A stretch of 64,000 nt of DNA from Streptomyces sp. SCUT-3 (lineage in GTDB: Bacteria > Actinomycetota > Actinomycetes > Streptomycetales > Streptomycetaceae): the NCBI RefSeq assembly GCF_014083985.1, contig NZ_CP046907.1, forward strand, positions 5,032,501 through 5,096,500, given 5' to 3'. The notes beneath the pieces were generated by a model. The model was not told the DNA's origin. It saw only the letters and a program-made list of their open reading frames with translations, and did not search any database. A program made the translations under genes and the position numbers. Below, in pieces: positions 47,530-56,140 of the stretch. Each line of letters begins with the position of its first letter. The stretch's first letter is position 1.

Positions 47530-47958
47530 ATGCCCGAGTCCGAGTGGCCGGACGGGCGTCCGGACGAGCGAGCGGACGGGCGTCCGGAAGGGGCCCGCCT
47601 GGAGGAGGTGGCCCGGGCCGCCGCCCGCGCCTTCGACCTGCTGCCCGCAGGGCCGCAGGACCGGCCCGGGAGGGAGAGCACCGCGGCCACCCGGCTCAGG
47701 ACCGACCCCGACACGGTGGAGCGCGACCTGATCAAGCTGGTGCTGACCATCGTCGAGCTGCTGCGCCAGCTGATGGAGCGGACGGCCCTGCACCGGGTGG
47801 ACCAGGGAGACCTGACCGAGGAGCAGGAGGAGCGGATCGGGATGACCCTGATGGTGCTCCAGGACCGGATGGCCGAACTGGTCGAGCGCTACGGCCTCAC
47901 CATGGAGGACCTCAACCTCGACCTCGGGCCGCTGGGGAGCCTGCTGCCGCAGTCCTGA
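47530..47958 (+). CDS. gvpK: Gas vesicle protein GvpK
   Basis: A 142-residue assembly protein ending the operon. The family core TVERDLIKLVLTIVELLRQLMERTALHRVD and LMVLQDRMAELVERYGLTMEDLNLDLGPLG (read in parts) is clear. The N-terminus carries a direct repeat (WPDGRPDERADGRPEG). ATG 47530 has AAGGAGG about 10 nt upstream; the longer frame from 47491 lacks a site. A 13-bp hairpin follows the stop. Confidence 0.93.
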   Translation: MPESEWPDGRPDERADGRPEGARLEEVARAAARAFDLLPAGPQDRPGRESTAATRLRTDPDTVERDLIKLVLTIVELLRQLMERTALHRVDQGDLTEEQEERIGMTLMVLQDRMAELVERYGLTMEDLNLDLGPLGSLLPQS

Positions 47959-47984
47959 CGGGCGGGCGCGACGGCCGGGTGCGG

Positions 47985-48020
47985 CGGCCGGGCGGGCGCG
48001 GACCCGTGCCCGCCCGGCCG
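47985..48020 (+). terminator. Hairpin after the gas vesicle operon
   Basis: A 13-bp perfect stem (47985-47997 against 48008-48020) with a 10-nt loop, 27 nt after the gvpK stop. Confidence 0.65.
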
Positions 48021-48279
48021 TCACGGCTGTGCGTTTCCGCCATTGATTCGATCTTGTCCGGGACGGTCGGCGAGCGGGACCGTCAACCGGGGCGCATCCG
48101 TTCGGCCGCAGGCGGGGCATCGGGCGGGAACTGCGGATTCCCCGTCGGCCCGCCCGCGGCGAATACCTATTCCTGGCCGCTCGCGGCGGTTCGCGTGCGG
48201 GCAGGTAAATCCCCGGAATTCGAGGCCGGAAATCATTCGTTCAGGTGAGGGAGGATTCATAACCTCCTCACGCGATTCT

Positions 48280-48295
48280 GTGACAAAGATGTGAC
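48280..48295 (+). promoter_or_regulatory. Direct repeat GTGAC-N6-GTGAC, possible response-regulator site
   Basis: Two GTGAC copies start 11 bp apart, one helical turn, as in binding sites of OmpR-family response regulators. It lies about 56-71 bp before the I78 inhibitor ATG. The identity of any regulator is a guess. Confidence 0.3.
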
Positions 48296-48350
48296 GATCA
48301 GACTGTGAGCGGGCTTCCGTGTCCCGGACCGAGACCCTACGGTGTGACTC

Positions 48351-48566
48351 ATGGCGCACATACCGAACTCCGGCACCCCGAACGACGACCCGGACGGCTA
48401 CGTCGGCCTGGCCGCCGACACCGCCGAGGAGCGTGCCCGCGGGAAGGGCTGGACCACGGTCCGGCGGCTCGCGCCCGGCGCGATCATCACCATGGAGTAC
48501 CGGGAGGGGCGGCTCAACCTCACCGTCGAGGAGGACGGCACGGTCAGCCGCTGCTGGAAGGGCTGA
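48351..48566 (+). CDS. I78-family peptidase inhibitor
   Basis: A 71-residue protein. YVGLAADTAEERARGKGWTT followed by VRRLAPGAIITMEYREGRLNLTVEEDGTVSRCW (read in parts) matches the potato-inhibitor-I-like I78 family, in which the loop around the PGAIITMEY segment faces the protease. No signal peptide is visible, so it would guard against intracellular or self proteases. It lies between the gas vesicle operon and a PAP2 gene; secreted S1 proteases start 6.4 kb downstream, but a link is not shown. A very strong hairpin follows. Confidence 0.8.
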   Translation: MAHIPNSGTPNDDPDGYVGLAADTAEERARGKGWTTVRRLAPGAIITMEYREGRLNLTVEEDGTVSRCWKG

Positions 48567-48574
48567 CCCGCCCG

Positions 48575-48633
48575 GGTACGGCGAAGGCCCTGGTGGAACA
48601 CCTTGTGTGTTCCACCAGGGCCTTCGCCGTACC
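48575..48633. terminator. 27-bp perfect hairpin, bidirectional terminator
   Basis: A 27-bp perfect inverted repeat (48575-48601 against 48607-48633) with a 5-nt CTTGT loop lies between the convergent I78 and PAP2 genes. It is the longest perfect stem found in the window. Confidence 0.88.
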
Positions 48634-48687
48634 GGTGCCGGCGGGCGGGGGAGGGAGGAGTGTGCGTACCGTCCGCCCCCGCCGGGC

Positions 48688-49773
48688 TCAGCCCCCGGCT
48701 CCCGCGCTGCGCTCGCGGGCCTGGCCGAAGGCGGCGCCGCGGCCGGCGGGGCGCTCCGGGTACGGCCGACGGCTCCCGGGCTGGTGGTGGCCGGCCGGGG
48801 GGCGCTCGCCGCGGGCACCGTGCGGACGCACCGCGGGATGGTGCAGGCGCGGCTCGGCGTGGTGGCCGGCGGCGGCCGACGGGCCGCCGCTCCGGGAGCC
48901 CTCGGCCGTGCGGCGGCCGAACGGACCGCCGTCGACGGCCCCGCGCGCCGCGGAGACGCCCGCCAGGGCCCCGGCGGGCACCGGGGCGGGGGAGGGGGGA
49001 CGGCCCACCGGCACCGCGACCTGCACGGCAGCGCCCCGCCGCCGCGCCACCAGGGCGCGGACGCGGACCTCGACCGAGGCCACGACCGGCTCGAACCACG
49101 GCAGCGCCAGCAGGACGAGCAGCCCCGCGGTCCAGCCGGCGAGCACGTCGCTCACCCAGTGGGTGCCCAGGTAGATGGTGGTCATCCCGACGCCGAGGGC
49201 GAAGACCGCGGCCACCACCGAGGTGACCCGCCGCGCCCGCGTGGTGGTGGCCAGGTAGGCCAGCACCCCCCAGGTCACCACTGCGTTGGCGGTGTGCCCG
49301 GAGGGGAATATCGCGCCTCCGGCGAACAGTTCGGCCGATCCCACGGAGGTCGCGTAGTGCGGTCCGAGGCGGCCCAGTCCGTACTTCACCGATCCGACGG
49401 AGAGGTTGAGCAGCAGCAGGGCGATGCCCAGGATCAGCAGCGGGCGCGCCGTCCGCTGCTTCCAGCAGCGCCACCCCAGCCAGGCCAGCACGATCACGGC
49501 CGTCGGGCCGCGCTGGCCCAGGACCACGAAGTAGTCCAGGAAGGCGTGGAACTCCGGCCACTGCTTGTAGGGGCGCAGCAGCATGACCTGCCAGTCCAGC
49601 CGCACCAGCCAGGAGGTGCTGAGGACGGCCGCTATCACCGCCGCGTAGGTCGCCAGGGTCGCGCCGAACAGGATCCTGCGTGTTCGGCTCAGCCCCGGGA
49701 CGTCGCGACTGCTCGTATGGGAGCCCCGGGGGAGCCGTGACTCCCAGGGGACAACCTTTCCTTCGGTACGCAC
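48688..49773 (-). CDS. PAP2-family phosphatase, membrane-bound
   Basis: A 361-residue integral membrane protein with about six hydrophobic helices in the first 235 residues (ILFGATLATYAAVIAAVL, TAVIVLAWLGW, LLILGIALLLLNLSVG and others). Phosphatase motifs are VKYGLGRLGPH, IFPSGHTANAVV and TIYLGTHWVSDVLAGW, with the catalytic His residues. The last about 125 residues are disordered, rich in Arg, Pro, Gly and His. Substrates of this family include undecaprenyl diphosphate and phosphatidic acid. GTG 49773 has no Shine-Dalgarno sequence; the mRNA may be leaderless. Confidence 0.85.
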   Translation of the reverse strand: MRTEGKVVPWESRLPRGSHTSSRDVPGLSRTRRILFGATLATYAAVIAAVLSTSWLVRLDWQVMLLRPYKQWPEFHAFLDYFVVLGQRGPTAVIVLAWLGWRCWKQRTARPLLILGIALLLLNLSVGSVKYGLGRLGPHYATSVGSAELFAGGAIFPSGHTANAVVTWGVLAYLATTTRARRVTSVVAAVFALGVGMTTIYLGTHWVSDVLAGWTAGLLVLLALPWFEPVVASVEVRVRALVARRRGAAVQVAVPVGRPPSPAPVPAGALAGVSAARGAVDGGPFGRRTAEGSRSGGPSAAAGHHAEPRLHHPAVRPHGARGERPPAGHHQPGSRRPYPERPAGRGAAFGQARERSAGAGG

Positions 49774-50257
49774 GCAATCGACGTTACAGCGTGTGACGGG
49801 CGCACTCGGCCGAACCCGACTCTTTGTGATGACGATGTGATGTGGAGACTCTGCGAAGTTGTCATTCTGCTCACATTTTCGGCCGCCTTTGCGCCGGTGC
49901 GGGGCGTTGTCGGGCCGCGCGTGCCGGCGAATTGGCCGGGGTAATTCCGGCGGCCGATTCAATTGCCGTTCCGCCGCAGGACCCCTCCGCTTAAGGTTCC
50001 ACTGAGGGAAAGTCCGTTCGATTCTGGCGGGCGCGGTGCGCGCGTCCCCGGACCCGCCCCCGCCCGGGAGGCGTCCTCCCCGGCCGGCCGCGCCGGACCG
50101 CTCCCGCCGCCGGCCCGGCGGCCGGGACCGCGAGGTCTGCCACGCACTGCCCTGCGACTCTCGCGTACCCTGGCGACTCACTCGCCTTTTGCCGCCGGGC
50201 CCCCGGAACCGGATTCCGCCGTGCCCGGGCGCGAGCGCAGTACTGGGAGGTGTGCGG
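49774..50257. other. Divergent intergenic region, PAP2 / MFS
   Basis: About 480 bp. Next to the PAP2 start it has GTTAC-N5-GTGAC (49783-49797) and a GTGAT direct repeat with 11-bp spacing (49826-49841). From 49840 to 49990 it is AT-richer (TTGTCATTCTGCTCACATTTTCGG). The part from 50030 to 50230 is GC-rich without repeats. GGGAGG at 50245 serves the MFS gene. No gene recognised. Confidence 0.45.
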
Positions 50258-52030
50258 ATGACGGGAACGGTCCCGGCCGGTACGACCGCGCGGGGAAGGG
50301 GTGGCGGGACGGCCAACAGATGGCTCGTGCTCGTAGTCCTGTGCGTGAGCCTGCTGCTGGTCGCGATCGACGCGACCGTCCTGCACGTGGCGGTCCCCGC
50401 CGTCTCCGAGGACCTGCGGCCCGGCGCCGCGGAACTGCTGTGGATCGTCGACGCCTACCCGCTGGCCGCCGCCGCCCTGCTCATACTGTTCGGCACCCTG
50501 GGCGACCGGGTCGGCAGACGCCGGGTCCTCCTGCTCGGCTACGGCCTGTTCGGGGTGGCCTCGGCCGTCGCGGCCTTCGCCCCCAGCCCCCTCGTCCTCA
50601 TCGGCGCCCGGGTGCTCCTCGGCGTCGGCGGGGCGATGATCATGCCCGCGACGCTGTCGATCCTGCGCCAGGTCTTCCCCGACCGCAGGGAACGCGCCAT
50701 GGCCATCGGCGTGTGGAGCGCGGTCGCCGCGGTCGGCGCCGCCGTCGGGCCGCTGCTGGGCGGTTTCCTGCTCGAGCACTTCTGGTGGGGCTCGGTCTTC
50801 CTGGTGAACATCCCGCTGATGGTGGTCAGCCTGCCGGTGGGCCGCCTGCTGCTGCCGGAGTCGACCGGGGACCGGGACGGCCCCTGGGACCTGCTGGGCG
50901 CCGCGACGGCCGCGGCCGGCGTGCTGGGCCTGGTCCTGGGCGTCAAGCACGCCGGGGCCGGCCCGGGACCGGCCCACCCGGCGGCGCTGGTGCCCCTCCT
51001 CGGCGGCTGCCTGATGCTCTACCTGTTCGTGCGCAGGCAGAAGCGGATCAAGCACCCGCTGGTCGACATGGCGATGTTCTCCAGGCCGGCGTTCGGCACC
51101 TCCGTGGGCTGCATCGTGGTGGCCATGCTGGCCCTGGTCGGCCTCGAGCTCGTCGCCGCCCAGTACCTGCAGCTCGTCCTCGGGCTGAGCCCCCTGGAGA
51201 CCGGCCTGCGCCTGCTGCCGCTGACCTTCGCCGCGATGGCCGCCGGACTGGCCGGTTCGCGGATGCTGCACCGCCTGGGGCCCCGGATCATGGTCGCCCT
51301 GGGGTTCCTGCTCACGGCCTCCGCCGTCCTGGGCCTCACCGTGATGGGCCAGCACGACCGGCCCCTGGTCCTGGCCGCGGGCTTCCTCGTCCTGGGCTTC
51401 GGCCTGGAGACCACCCTCTTCGGGGCCTACGAGAGCATGCTCAACGAGGCCCCGGCCGAGCAGGCCGGCGGAGCCGCCGCCATCGGCGAGACCTCCTACC
51501 AGCTGGGCGCCGGGATCGGCATCGCGCTGCTGGGCAGCGTCATGAACGCCGCCTACGCCCCCGGGGTCCTGGAGGCGCGGGGCGTGCCGGGGCCGGCGAG
51601 GAACGACGCCGCCCACTCCATAGGCGAGGCGTACGAGGTCGCCGGGCAGCTCGGCGGAGCGGCCGGCGAGACGCTGCGCGCCGCGGCCCGGACCGCCTTC
51701 GTGCACGGACTGCACGTCACCCTCGTGGTCAGCGCGGTGCTGCTGTTCCTCGGCGCGCTCGCCGCACTGCGCCTGCCCCGCACCGCCGAACCCGCTCCCG
51801 GAACCGGCCCCGCGCCCGGCGGATCCGGCGGCTCCGGCGCGGCCACCGCGCCGGAGCCCGTGCCCGCAGCCGGGTCCGGCGGGAGCGCGGCCCCCGGGGA
51901 GCGGAAGCAGCAGCCCGGGCCGGGGACGGCCCCCCGGACCGGCGGACCGCAGACGGCACCGGGTGCGGACGGGAGTATCGGCGCCCAGCGCGGGCACGGA
52001 CTGTCCCCCGCGCAGACCGTGCGCCGCTGA
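50258..52030 (+). CDS. MFS drug exporter, DHA2 family (14 TM)
   Basis: A 590-residue transporter of the QacA/SmvA type. About 14 hydrophobic segments are readable, starting WLVLVVLCVSLLLVAIDATV; motif A is GDRVGRRRVLL, motif C is AVGAAVGPLLGGFL, and LLIVD-type motif D appears as AIDATVLHVAVP. A tail of about 75 residues rich in Gly, Pro and Ala follows the last helix. Likely exports cationic or aromatic drugs by proton antiport; substrate unknown. ATG 50258 has GGGAGG 7 nt upstream. No TetR-type regulator is adjacent. Confidence 0.9.
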   Translation: MTGTVPAGTTARGRGGGTANRWLVLVVLCVSLLLVAIDATVLHVAVPAVSEDLRPGAAELLWIVDAYPLAAAALLILFGTLGDRVGRRRVLLLGYGLFGVASAVAAFAPSPLVLIGARVLLGVGGAMIMPATLSILRQVFPDRRERAMAIGVWSAVAAVGAAVGPLLGGFLLEHFWWGSVFLVNIPLMVVSLPVGRLLLPESTGDRDGPWDLLGAATAAAGVLGLVLGVKHAGAGPGPAHPAALVPLLGGCLMLYLFVRRQKRIKHPLVDMAMFSRPAFGTSVGCIVVAMLALVGLELVAAQYLQLVLGLSPLETGLRLLPLTFAAMAAGLAGSRMLHRLGPRIMVALGFLLTASAVLGLTVMGQHDRPLVLAAGFLVLGFGLETTLFGAYESMLNEAPAEQAGGAAAIGETSYQLGAGIGIALLGSVMNAAYAPGVLEARGVPGPARNDAAHSIGEAYEVAGQLGGAAGETLRAAARTAFVHGLHVTLVVSAVLLFLGALAALRLPRTAEPAPGTGPAPGGSGGSGAATAPEPVPAAGSGGSAAPGERKQQPGPGTAPRTGGPQTAPGADGSIGAQRGHGLSPAQTVRR

Positions 52031-52214
52031 CCGGCCCGTACGCCGCCCGCCGGCTCGGCCGGCCCGCTCCGGACCCTCGGCGGGTGCAGGGCCACAATGG
52101 CGCTGCGGGGTCTGGACGCCGTCCCGGGCCCGCACGTACCGTCGGGGCCGGACCGGGACGATCACCGGGTCGTCCGGGCCCGCTCCGAGCCGCAGAGAGC
52201 TGAAAGGCGCGTCC

Positions 52215-53405
52215 ATGAGCGCGAGTGCACCGCCGCCGTTCGACCGTCACGACCCCCTCGGTCTCGACGACCTGCTGAGCGACGAGGACCGCGCGGTGCG
52301 CGACACCGTGCGCCGGTGGGCCGGGGAGCGGGTCCTCCCCTTCGTCGCGGAGTGGTACGAGAGCGGTGAGCTGCCCGGCATCCGCGAGCTGGCCCGCGAG
52401 CTGGGGTCGATCGGCGCCCTGGGCATGTCGCTGGAGGGCTACGGCTGCGCCGGGGCGAGCGCCGTCCAGTACGGCCTGGCGTGCCTGGAGCTGGAGGCCG
52501 CGGACTCCGGCATCCGCTCCCTGGTGTCCGTGCAGGGCTCGCTGGCCATGTACGCGATCCACCGCTTCGGCTCCGAGGAGCAGAAGCAGCAGTGGCTGCC
52601 GCGGATGGCCTCCGGCGAGGTCATCGGCTGCTTCGCGCTGACCGAGCCCGACCACGGCTCCGACCCCGCCGCCATGCGCACCACCGCCAAGCGCGACGGC
52701 TCGGACTGGGTCCTGACCGGCCGCAAGATGTGGATCACCAACGGCAGCGTGGCCGGGGTCGCCGTGGTCTGGGCGCGCACCGACGAGGGGGTCCGCGGCT
52801 TCGTCGTGCCCACCGACGCACCCGGCTTCTCCGCGCCGGAGATCAAGCACAAGTGGTCGCTGCGCGCCTCGGTCACCAGCGAGCTGGTCCTCGACGGGGT
52901 GCGGCTGCCCGCCGACGCGGTGCTGCCCGGGGCCACCGGGCTGCGCGGCCCGCTCAGCTGCCTGAGCCACGCCCGCTACGGCATCGTCTGGGGTTCGATG
53001 GGCGCCGCCCGCGCCTGCTTCGAGAGCGCGCTGGAGTACTCGAGGACCCGTGAGCAGTTCGGGAAGCCGATCGGCGGTTTCCAGCTCACCCAGGGCAAGC
53101 TCGCCGACATGGCCGTCGAACTGCACAAGGGGATCCTGCTGGCGCACCACCTCGGCCGGCGGATGGACGCGGGCCGGCTGCGCCCGGAGCAGATCAGCTT
53201 CGGCAAGCTCAACAACGTCCGGGAGGCCATCGAGATCTGCCGCACGGCGCGCACGATCCTGGGGGCCAACGGCATCTCGCTGGAGTACCCGGTCATGCGG
53301 CACGCCACCAACCTGGAGTCGGTGCTCACCTACGAGGGCACCGTGGAGATGCACCAGCTGGTGCTCGGCAAGGCGCTGACCGGCCTGGACGCCTTCCGGG
53401 GCTGA
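52215..53405 (+). CDS. Acyl-CoA dehydrogenase, glutaryl-CoA dehydrogenase-like
   Basis: A 396-residue flavoprotein of the acyl-CoA dehydrogenase family. The signatures CFALTEPDHGSDPAAMRT and the FAD-binding SRTREQFGKPIGGFQL are present, and the catalytic base is E374 in TYEGTVEMH, in the position used by short-chain and glutaryl-CoA enzymes. KMWITNGSVAGVAVVWAR and KWSLRASVTSELVLDGVRLP resemble glutaryl-CoA dehydrogenase, which also decarboxylates. Lys or Trp degradation is therefore possible, but the exact substrate is not settled. It converges with the SepF-like gene. Confidence 0.88.
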   Translation: MSASAPPPFDRHDPLGLDDLLSDEDRAVRDTVRRWAGERVLPFVAEWYESGELPGIRELARELGSIGALGMSLEGYGCAGASAVQYGLACLELEAADSGIRSLVSVQGSLAMYAIHRFGSEEQKQQWLPRMASGEVIGCFALTEPDHGSDPAAMRTTAKRDGSDWVLTGRKMWITNGSVAGVAVVWARTDEGVRGFVVPTDAPGFSAPEIKHKWSLRASVTSELVLDGVRLPADAVLPGATGLRGPLSCLSHARYGIVWGSMGAARACFESALEYSRTREQFGKPIGGFQLTQGKLADMAVELHKGILLAHHLGRRMDAGRLRPEQISFGKLNNVREAIEICRTARTILGANGISLEYPVMRHATNLESVLTYEGTVEMHQLVLGKALTGLDAFRG

Positions 53406-53485
53406 GGAGCGGGCCTTCCGGGCCTCGGCCCCCGGGCCGCCCGGGCCCTGCACGCCCCGCCCCCCTGCGCGCCCCGCCCGGCCCT

Positions 53486-53516
53486 GCGCGCCCCGCACGC
53501 CCGGTGCGGGGCGCGC
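53486..53516. terminator. Hairpin between acyl-CoA dehydrogenase and SepF-like gene
   Basis: A 13-bp perfect stem (53486-53498 against 53504-53516) with a 5-nt loop. A second palindrome, GCGCTCCCGGCCGGGAGCGC at 53527-53546, follows closely, so the pair could act in both directions. Confidence 0.65.
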
Positions 53517-53572
53517 GGAGCCGGGGCGCTCCCGGCCGGGAGCGCCTCTCCGGAGCCGGCGGGGGAGCGCGG

Positions 53573-54016
53573 TCAGCTCTGGTTGAAGAACTCCGCGCCG
53601 TGGCCGTTGTCGGTGGTGAGCACCTTGTAGTCGGCCGGGGTGAGCAGGAAGACCCGTGTGGCCACCCGCTCGATGGAGCCCCGCAGGCCGAAGGTGAGGC
53701 CGGCCGCGAAGTCCACCACCCGCTTGGCGTCGGCCGGGTCCATCGAGGTGAGGTTCATGATGACCGGGATGCCGTCGCGGAAGAACTCGCCGATGCCGCG
53801 CGCGTCCCGGAAGCCGTCCGGGGTCACCGTGGCGATGCGCCGCCCGTCGTCCGCGGCGCTGCGGGCGGGCACCTGGATCCGGGGATCGGTCACCCACGGG
53901 GCGACCTCCGGCTCGGGGCTCTCGGCGTAACCGTCACCGGCATCGTCGTAGTACCGGTCGTCCTCGCCGTCGTCGACAAGTCCCAGCCAGGCGCTCGCCC
54001 TGCGTACCGAACCCAT
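53573..54016 (-). CDS. sflA: SepF-like cell division protein (SflA type)
   Basis: A 147-residue SepF-family protein. It begins with an amphipathic membrane-binding segment ([15 protein letters not shown]), has an acidic linker, and the SepF core: [49 protein letters not shown] (read in parts). SepF anchors FtsZ to the membrane. In Streptomyces the main sepF lies by ftsZ, and this one, next to an acyl-CoA dehydrogenase gene, corresponds by gene order to the SepF-like SflA; that symbol rests on recalled synteny. AAAGGAGG lies 5 nt before the ATG. Confidence 0.88.
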   Translation of the reverse strand: MGSVRRASAWLGLVDDGEDDRYYDDAGDGYAESPEPEVAPWVTDPRIQVPARSAADDGRRIATVTPDGFRDARGIGEFFRDGIPVIMNLTSMDPADAKRVVDFAAGLTFGLRGSIERVATRVFLLTPADYKVLTTDNGHGAEFFNQS

Positions 54017-54915
54017 GGACGCCTCCTTTCACACGCGGTCCCTACCGTCCGCCCCCCTATGGTCGTCCATGACGAGGACGATGCGCCAAGCGAAAATCCC
54101 GCCGGACGGTCTTTCGTGACGGTACTGGTGCAGAAGATGTGGTGACCCGTCAGAACTCCTGTTCGGCAGGGGAGGTGACGGGACGGGAAGTGCGGGTGGC
54201 CGCGGCGGCCGACGGCCTCCGCGCCAACTCGGTCCCGGGGGGTGGAAGTCGGCGGACGGGCGGTCGCCGGGTGGAGGTGTCCGCCGTCGGCCGCGGCCCG
54301 TCGCCGACGGGCGGAGTGCCGGTGGCCGGGGGCTCTTTGGGGCGGGCGGCCGGGTGAACGGCCGGCCCGCGACCGGACGGGAAAAGGTGACCGTCCGGGT
54401 GAAGGGCGGGGTTCCGATCGGCGGTGCCCGGCCCCGTCCGACCGGCGGCCGTCGCGCCGTCCGGCGGGTCGCCCCCCGGGTGCGGGGCGCGTTCGGGCGG
54501 TGTGCCGGCGCGGCGGGAACCGTGCGCGCGGCCCGTCCGGGGCCGCGGCCGGCCGTGCGCGGGACGGGGGCCGGCGGCCGGTGCCGGGCCGTGCAGGTGG
54601 AGGTCGCCCATGATCCGCGTCCTACCCCGCGCCCTCCGGCTCATGCCCTCCCGGGCGCCGGGGGAGCCGCGTCCGCCCCCCGGACGGACCCCGGCGGGTG
54701 GCCGCGGACGCGCGGTCGAAGGAACCTGACGGCGCGACACATGGCCGACCGTTCGGACGGGTTGGCGGCGTCCGCCCTCTTGTGCGAGAGGTCGGGGATC
54801 CTGATACTCCCCTCAGGACTTGTCAGGAACACGACGATCCTGGCTCTCGACGTCCGTCCCCACGGCACGACCCCCACAGCACGACCCCCACAGATACTCC
54901 AACAGGAGGAACGCA
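54017..54915. other. Gene-poor 900-bp region
   Basis: No convincing gene between the SepF-like gene and the first protease gene. Frames present (for example 54139-54357 plus, 54150-54740 minus) are Pro/Arg/Gly/Ala-rich with no ordered segment. The plus strand from about 54140 to 54600 is G-rich over C. Promoters for both neighbours must lie here; the last 80 bp contain an imperfect direct repeat CACGACCCCCACAG / CACGACCCCCACAG at about 54865-54893. Confidence 0.55.
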
Positions 54916-55986
54916 GTGAGGATCAGGCGAAGCACCCCCCACAGCGGCGTGGCCCGACGCACCCGGCTGATCGCCGTCGCGTCCGGTCTCCTCGCGGCCA
55001 CGGCCATCACCCTGCCGTCCGCCAACGCCGCACCGACGGGGGCTTCCCCCGAGGCCGCCGCGGCCGTGGCCCAGCAGCTCGGCGCCGCCGCCACCGCGGG
55101 CACCTACGTCGACGACAGCGGCCGGGCCGTCGTCAACGTCACCGACTCCGAGGCCGCGGCCGAGGTCCGCGAGGCCGGCGCGGTCGCCCGCGTGGTCGAG
55201 CACAGCACCGCCGAGCTGAACAAGGCCGGCGACGCGGCGAAGGCCGCCGACATCGCCGGCACCTCCTGGGTCATCGACCCGCAGACCAACAAGATGGTGG
55301 TCACCGCCGACGAGAGCGTCAGCAAGGCCGAGATGGCCAAGCTGAAGAAGGCCGTCGCCGCCCACGGCGACGCCGTGAAGGTCCAGCGCACCGCCGGCAC
55401 CTTCAACAAGCTCATCGGCGGCGGCGAGGCGATCTACGCCAGCAGCGGGCGCTGCTCGCTCGGCTTCAACACCGTCAAGAGCGGCGTCTACTACTTCGTC
55501 ACCGCCGGCCACTGCACCGACGGCGCCGGCACCTGGTACTCCAACTCCGGGCGCACCACCGTCCTCGGCTCGACCGCCGGCACCAGCTTCCCGGTCAACG
55601 ACTACGGTCTGGTGCGCTACACCAACACCTCGGTCACCAAGCACGGGTCGGTCTACCTGTACAACGGCAGCTACCGCGACATCACCGGCGCGGGCGACGC
55701 CTACGTCGGCCAGTCCGTGCAGCGCAGCGGCTCCACCACGGGCCTGCGCGGCGGCAGCGTCACCGGCCTGAACGCCACCGTCAACTACGGCAACGGCGAC
55801 ATCGTCTACGGCATGATCCAGACCAACGTGTGCGCCGAGCCCGGCGACAGCGGTGGTGCGATGTTCTCCGGCAGCACCGCCCTGGGCCTGACCTCCGGCG
55901 GCAGCGGCAACTGCTCCTCCGGCGGCACCACGTTCTTCCAGCCGGTCAAGGAGGCGCTCAGCGCCTACGGCGTCAGCATCTTCTGA
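54916..55986 (+). CDS. Secreted S1 serine protease, streptogrisin B/D-like (1)
   Basis: A 356-residue preproprotease. The signal peptide runs to about ANA at 36-38, the pro-region to about L166, and the 190-residue mature enzyme starts [19 protein letters not shown]. The catalytic triad is H199 (TAGHC), D229 (NDYGLVR) and S312 (GDSGG); disulfide cysteines match streptogrisins. The pro-region is the long form (about 128 residues) with two helical repeats ([19 protein letters not shown]). Pro-regions act as folding chaperones. GTG 54916 has AGGAGG 6 nt upstream, in a 5' sequence nearly identical to that of protease 2. Confidence 0.93.
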   Translation: MRIRRSTPHSGVARRTRLIAVASGLLAATAITLPSANAAPTGASPEAAAAVAQQLGAAATAGTYVDDSGRAVVNVTDSEAAAEVREAGAVARVVEHSTAELNKAGDAAKAADIAGTSWVIDPQTNKMVVTADESVSKAEMAKLKKAVAAHGDAVKVQRTAGTFNKLIGGGEAIYASSGRCSLGFNTVKSGVYYFVTAGHCTDGAGTWYSNSGRTTVLGSTAGTSFPVNDYGLVRYTNTSVTKHGSVYLYNGSYRDITGAGDAYVGQSVQRSGSTTGLRGGSVTGLNATVNYGNGDIVYGMIQTNVCAEPGDSGGAMFSGSTALGLTSGGSGNCSSGGTTFFQPVKEALSAYGVSIF

Positions 55987-56140
55987 CGCACCCGAAAGTC
56001 CCGCACGGCCGCCCGGCCCCCGCACGGTGCACCCGCACCGGGCGGCGGCCGGGCGGCCCGTTCCCGTCCCGGCCGCGCCGGGTCCGGCAGCCGCCGCCGG
56101 CCCTGCGGCACCCCACGGAAACCCCGTCAGGAGGAACGCA

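Larger units (their letters stand above)
47959..48350 (+). other. Intergenic region between gvpK and I78 inhibitor gene
   Basis: 392 bp. After the gvpK hairpin it becomes distinctly AT-richer from about 48140 (AATACCTATTCC, GAAATCATTCG, ATTCATAACC). It holds an imperfect inverted repeat (GTGAGGGAGG at 48245-48254 against CCTCCTCAC at 48263-48271) and an 11-bp-spaced GTGAC direct repeat at 48280-48295. No open frame of interest. Confidence 0.5.

Noticed and set aside
49995-50030. GTTCGATTC resembling a tRNA T-loop
   Set aside because: No flanking stems, anticodon arm or D-arm can be built around it.
54150-54740. A 196-codon minus-strand frame in the gene-poor region
   Set aside because: Pro/Arg/Gly low-complexity product, no start signals, no recognisable fold.
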